Shown: piece by piece, positions 61,122 to 64,000 of the stretch
How the letters are laid out: each line of letters begins with the position of its first letter
How positions within the stretch are numbered: position 1 is the stretch's first letter
Assembly (NCBI RefSeq): GCF_037198285.1
Contig: NZ_CP147243.1
Location: 1,914,422-1,978,421, forward strand
From: Haladaptatus sp. DJG-WS-42
GTDB taxonomy: Archaea > Halobacteriota > Halobacteria > Halobacteriales > Halococcaceae
Direction: 5' to 3'
DNA: 64,000 nucleotides
Made by a program: the position numbers and the translations under genes
Notes under the pieces: generated by a model
What the model saw: the letters and a program-made list of their open reading frames with translations, nothing else
Databases searched by the model: none
What the model was told of the DNA's origin: nothing

Positions 61122-61721
61122 TCACGTTCGAATCGGGCTTCCAACGAGGTTGAAGTGTATCTCTCCTTCGTGTTCCCAGAAGATTGCGTTTGCCGAGACG
61201 AGGTCTGCGACCATGACGAGGTGTGCTTCGATTGTCTTTGGCTGTGGCGTTGACCCATACGTGTGGGCGAGAACGATGTGTTGGATGTGTCGAGAGATGC
61301 CTGCGTCTTCTAAGAGGGAAACGGCGAAGTGAGGATGTGGAATCAACTCTCCGAGTTCCGTCCACGTCTGGCCAGCGGACGACGTTTCGAGGAGTTTGCT
61401 CATGTCGTGGAGCAACGCACCCGCGACAACGTCATCGCGCCGAATTTCGATTTCGCGCCCTTCGACAAGCGTGTCCGCGAGCGCGAGGGCACACCGTGTC
61501 ACTTCACGGGTGTGTGAGACCTGCCTCTCGTTTGCGTCGGTTTCCTCGAAGCCGCCGCCGAACAAGAGGGCATCCAATGACTCGTAGTCGCTCTCGAGAT
61601 AGGTCTTCGTCCACACGTCCGTCACCTGCGCTCTGAGTACTGGGTCGGCGATTTCGGCCAGTTCCGGAAACGCCGCTTCGACTTCCTGTCTCGCTGCCTT
61701 GCTGCTCACTGCTGCAGTCAT
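61122..61721 (-). CDS. HD-domain phosphohydrolase-like protein
   Basis: 199 residues. VSHTREVTRCALALADTL, DDVVAGALLHDMSK and HPHFAVSLLEDAGI with ...HIVLAHTYG and VMVADLVSANAIFW give the H ... HD ... H ... D metal site. The substrate of HD proteins ranges from nucleotides to small phosphate esters. It lies between ATPase and binding protein of the importer, so it may belong to the same pathway. Confidence 0.85.
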   Translation of the reverse strand: MTAAVSSKAARQEVEAAFPELAEIADPVLRAQVTDVWTKTYLESDYESLDALLFGGGFEETDANERQVSHTREVTRCALALADTLVEGREIEIRRDDVVAGALLHDMSKLLETSSAGQTWTELGELIPHPHFAVSLLEDAGISRHIQHIVLAHTYGSTPQPKTIEAHLVMVADLVSANAIFWEHEGEIHFNLVGSPIRT

Positions 61722-61813
61722 CGCAAGGTGATGGTAGGTGGAGCGAACGAATAGATTCGCTGGTCGTCAACCGAGGCTCATTGCGCGCTGTCAAAAAAAC
61801 GAGGCCGTGGGAG

Positions 61814-62968
61814 TTACGACGTCCGGCCGAACAGCCCTTCGTAGTACTCCCGCCACTTGTCCTGGTCGGTGATGATTTCTTGATTGACCGATTCGGCGAC
61901 CTTGATGACCGCATCCGCCGGGACGAACTCACCGTATCCCGCCTGGAGTGCGGTGCCGAGGACGGGCCAGCGCCCGGACGCCACGATGGCGTTTTGGCCC
62001 TCTTCGGACACAATCCACGCCCCGAACAGCTCTGAGACGTTTGGATTCTGGCTGTCGTTGAACAGCCAGAGAGGGAACACGACTTGCATCACGACGTCCA
62101 TGGCGTCCCACGCGAGTTCAATCGGCGAGTCGCCCTGGAGCATCGAGTTGACCGGGTCGTTGATGTGGCCGTACCCGACTGCAATCTCACCTTGTGCCAC
62201 TAACCGGAATGCTTCACTGGCGCTGTCGACGAATCTGGCGTCGTTGGCAACGAGGCCGGTGATGAACTCCTCGAACATCTCCTCGCCCCACTCAACATAG
62301 AGCCCACCGAGCGCCGTGGCGATACCGGACATCCGTAATGGGTCTTGCATCGCCACGTCCCCTCTGAACCGTTCGTCGGTCAGATCCATGTAACTGGTCG
62401 GTGGTTCGGAGACCAGGTTCCGGTTGTAGTAGATGATGATGGGGAACGCCTGGAACGGAATCGAGTACGTTCCTGCGGCCGTTTCGTTGTAATCTTCGTT
62501 TGCGATGGCTTCCGTCACTAACTCCATCTCGGAGATCGGGCGATAGAACTCGACCGGGTCGAGAGCGAATGCGCTCGAAAAGTCAGACTGGACGATGTCG
62601 ATTTCGAGCCTGCCCGCCCGCTTTTGGGTGTTCGCCTGTGAAAGCGAAGCTGAACCTGCATTCGGGTTGTATAACAGCTCCGCCCAGGGATACTGTGCTT
62701 CGAACAGGGAGAACACCTCTCTGCGGAAGACGTCCTCTGGGGTGTACGTGTGGATGGTGACTGAGCCTTCCTCTTCTGCCATCTGGAGGACCCGTTCACG
62801 ATAGGTCATCGCAGTGTCAGTAGTGATGTCATCGCCAGTGTCGCCGTTCCCATCCTGGGTTCCCCCGCCACCTAAACACCCGGCGAGTCCGAGTGTGAAA
62901 CCCGACATCCCGGCCATTTTGAGAAATGTTCGACGGTTCTGAGTACTATTCGGTTGACTATCCGCCAT
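61814..62968 (-). CDS. ABC-importer substrate-binding lipoprotein
   Basis: 384 residues. QNRRTFLKMAGMSGFTLGLA with the following GC is a twin-arginine signal with lipobox. The mature part is the two-lobed extracellular binding family 1 type: VTIHTYTPEDVFRREVFSLF at the start, IPFQAFPIIIYYNRNLVSEP in the hinge, and GEIAVGYGHINDPVNSMLQ. Family members bind Fe3+, thiamine, polyamines or organic anions. An AATTATAAGC box lies about 25 bases before the ATG. Confidence 0.92.
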   Translation of the reverse strand: MADSQPNSTQNRRTFLKMAGMSGFTLGLAGCLGGGGTQDGNGDTGDDITTDTAMTYRERVLQMAEEEGSVTIHTYTPEDVFRREVFSLFEAQYPWAELLYNPNAGSASLSQANTQKRAGRLEIDIVQSDFSSAFALDPVEFYRPISEMELVTEAIANEDYNETAAGTYSIPFQAFPIIIYYNRNLVSEPPTSYMDLTDERFRGDVAMQDPLRMSGIATALGGLYVEWGEEMFEEFITGLVANDARFVDSASEAFRLVAQGEIAVGYGHINDPVNSMLQGDSPIELAWDAMDVVMQVVFPLWLFNDSQNPNVSELFGAWIVSEEGQNAIVASGRWPVLGTALQAGYGEFVPADAVIKVAESVNQEIITDQDKWREYYEGLFGRTS

Positions 62969-63188
62969 GCTAGAGAATAGCACTCAATGAGCTTATAATT
63001 TTCCGTAATCCTACACGTGCTAGCACACTCAAAAGCGCGTCTAGAGCGCGCTACACACTGCTAAACGACACTTTAGGAACTGAGAGTGGGTGTGTTTTTC
63101 GGCCCGGTGTTTCTGTTTCTCAAATGTGAACCCGTGACTAAAATGGGCAAATTCTCTCCGTCCACAACCACTCACGAGGTGAAACTCG
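62969..63188. promoter_or_regulatory. Upstream region of the binding-protein gene with two palindromes
   Basis: The TATA box AATTATAAGC is at 62991-63000 (minus). Behind it lie GTGCTAGCAC (63017-63026), a perfect 10-bp palindrome, and AGCGCG ... CGCGCT (63034-63039 and 63047-63052) with a 7-base spacer that includes CTAG. CTAG is scarce in this genome's genes, so two such sites 20 bases apart suggest a regulator site. No gene is seen in the rest. Confidence 0.5.
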
Positions 63189-63716
63189 TCACAGGAGAAT
63201 CGAGAGGCGGTCAGAGCCGAGAACCGTATGGTCGAGATACACGGTTCGGCGGGCTAACCGTGGCTCGGCTGTGAATCGAATCGTGTCGTGGCGCTTTCCC
63301 GAAATGAGTTCGGGGTGTCTGCGCTCTTCTCTCGTTCTGAACAGGAGGAGATTGCTTGCCACATCTACTTCGTCTTCGCGGTGTTCGAGAATCCGGAGGT
63401 TCGTGACGAATCGTCTGGTTCGAGACGGTGGACTTTCTGACCAGTCGTACTCGGTCAGCACCCGGTTTACTCGGGTTTGCAGCGAGCTAAAATCGTCCTT
63501 GAAGTGATAGGAATCGGTGCTGAACGGCGCTGCTGTCCGCTCTCGCGTCAACCGAATCGGCACCCGATAGTCGATGTCTTCGGTCAAGCAATCGAGCCAC
63601 GCCTCCAGCTCAAATTGGTCGAGGAGGGCGGCCTCGTCGTACAGGAAGCGGCGGCACTGGTGATACCGTCGCAGCTCCGCAAGTTCGTCTGCGGAATACT
63701 CCGGCTCCGTAACCAT
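63189..63716 (-). CDS. Aromatic-ring-hydroxylating dioxygenase, small (beta) subunit
   Basis: 175 residues covering the whole beta-subunit family (NTF2-like fold): LRRYHQCRRFLYDEAALLDQ, WLDCLTEDIDYRVPIRLTRE, YHFKDDFSSLQTRVNRVLTE, and RTRRFVTNLRILEHREDEVD. It has no cofactor and supports the Rieske alpha subunit. The 3-phenylpropionate, biphenyl and phthalate 3,4-type enzymes have this subunit. The alpha gene begins divergently 175 bases away. TTTATTAT lies about 25 bases before the ATG. Confidence 0.9.
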   Translation of the reverse strand: MVTEPEYSADELAELRRYHQCRRFLYDEAALLDQFELEAWLDCLTEDIDYRVPIRLTRERTAAPFSTDSYHFKDDFSSLQTRVNRVLTEYDWSESPPSRTRRFVTNLRILEHREDEVDVASNLLLFRTREERRHPELISGKRHDTIRFTAEPRLARRTVYLDHTVLGSDRLSILL

Positions 63717-63891
63717 GGTTAATTTTCAGTCCATCCGATAATAAAGCTATACGTTGCCCGGATTCTCTCGGTTTTTGCAGGCCTGAGCAGGCGAACAACA
63801 GCCCTGCCAGCTGTCGAAATCACACGATTGAGCGAACGCCCACATCCGACTGCTACAAACCTTTAATACTTCTGTTCCGAAATCTTCCATA
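63717..63891. promoter_or_regulatory. Divergent promoters of dioxygenase genes
   Basis: 175 bases. The minus-strand box TTTATTAT (63738-63746) serves the small subunit. The plus-strand CTTTAATAC (63861-63869) lies about 25 bases before the ATG at 63892, so the alpha-subunit transcript should be leaderless. Both boxes could share a regulator site between them. Confidence 0.5.
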
Positions 63892-64000
63892 ATGGTGAGT
63901 ACAAATAAGGTGACAGCCGAGCAGCCGACCCACAGCTCGGAAGCCGATGAATTAGTGTCGGCAGTTCAGTTGGGGTTTGATCACGGGAAAGTACCCTTGC
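63892..64000 (+). CDS. Probable dioxygenase large (alpha) subunit, start only
   Basis: Only 36 codons are in the window. MVSTNKVTAEQPTHSSEADE and LVSAVQLGFDHGKVPL resemble the leader of Rieske-type ring-hydroxylating oxygenase alpha subunits, just before the conserved I-Y/F-x-D-P-E region. No Rieske or iron motif is reached. The call depends on the adjacent beta subunit and on the leader pattern. Confidence 0.55.
   Translation, partial: MVSTNKVTAEQPTHSSEADELVSAVQLGFDHGKVPL

Noticed and set aside
1-64000. tRNA, rRNA, CRISPR arrays, replication origin
   Set aside because: None seen: no cloverleaf-type sequences, no regularly spaced repeats, no orc/cdc6 gene.

Overview
The window is chromosomal DNA of a haloarchaeon (class Halobacteria). 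Evidence: GC-rich, acidic-residue-rich coding regions; many twin-arginine signal peptides and lipoboxes; halocyanins; bacterio-opsin-activator-type helix-turn-helix regulators; multi-PAS/GAF sensor proteins; FlaI/FlaJ-type pilus genes; and TATA-like boxes about 25-30 bases before start codons (leaderless transcripts). No rRNA, tRNA or CRISPR array was seen.

Layout. 1-2.8 kb: end of an unknown gene, a MinD/ParA-like ATPase, an overlapping unknown gene and a membrane/coiled-coil protein. 2.9-8.4 kb: small membrane proteins, a cytochrome P450, winged-helix regulators, archaetidylserine decarboxylase, and a secreted lipoprotein preceded by 11-bp-phased direct repeats. 8.4-13.9 kb: HalOD1 protein, a 1077-residue Bat-like sensor-regulator, an acetyltransferase, a YbjQ protein. 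13.9-18.6 kb: a copper nitrite reductase (NirK) module with a two-domain halocyanin, a large membrane protein, a zinc-finger membrane protein and a CGCGG-motif protein of the type proposed to be a radical-SAM-modified peptide precursor. 18.7-28.9 kb: two sensor histidine kinases flank an AT-rich, relic-rich accessory stretch (beta-helix protein, Mrr-like nuclease with membrane segments, lipoprotein, at least three degenerate gene fragments, a structured non-coding element). 29.0-35.9 kb: a tight seven-gene type IV pilus operon (PilB, PilC, five pilin-like proteins), all overlapping. 36-51 kb: metabolic and stress genes (ICL/PEP-mutase family, amino-acid permease, cupin, zinc-ribbon regulator, ornithine cyclodeaminase, peroxiredoxin, MOSC, AlkZ-type glycosylase, flavin-binding protein, cysteine hydrolase, 2-hydroxyacid dehydrogenase, glycosyltransferase), two unknown adjacent genes of which one has an internally duplicated domain, and a frameshifted IS630-type transposase.

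52-64 kb is the most coherent accessory block: two cytoplasmic proteins of the 4,5-dihydroxyphthalate decarboxylase family, an alpha/beta hydrolase resembling meta-cleavage or amide-hydrolysing enzymes, an ornithine-cyclodeaminase-like enzyme, an isochorismatase-type hydrolase, a complete ABC importer (lipoprotein, double permease, ATPase), an HD-domain protein, and a divergently transcribed aromatic-ring-hydroxylating dioxygenase (small subunit complete, large subunit running off the end). The inferred job is uptake and breakdown of an aromatic or heteroaromatic carboxylate; the substrate cannot be read from sequence.
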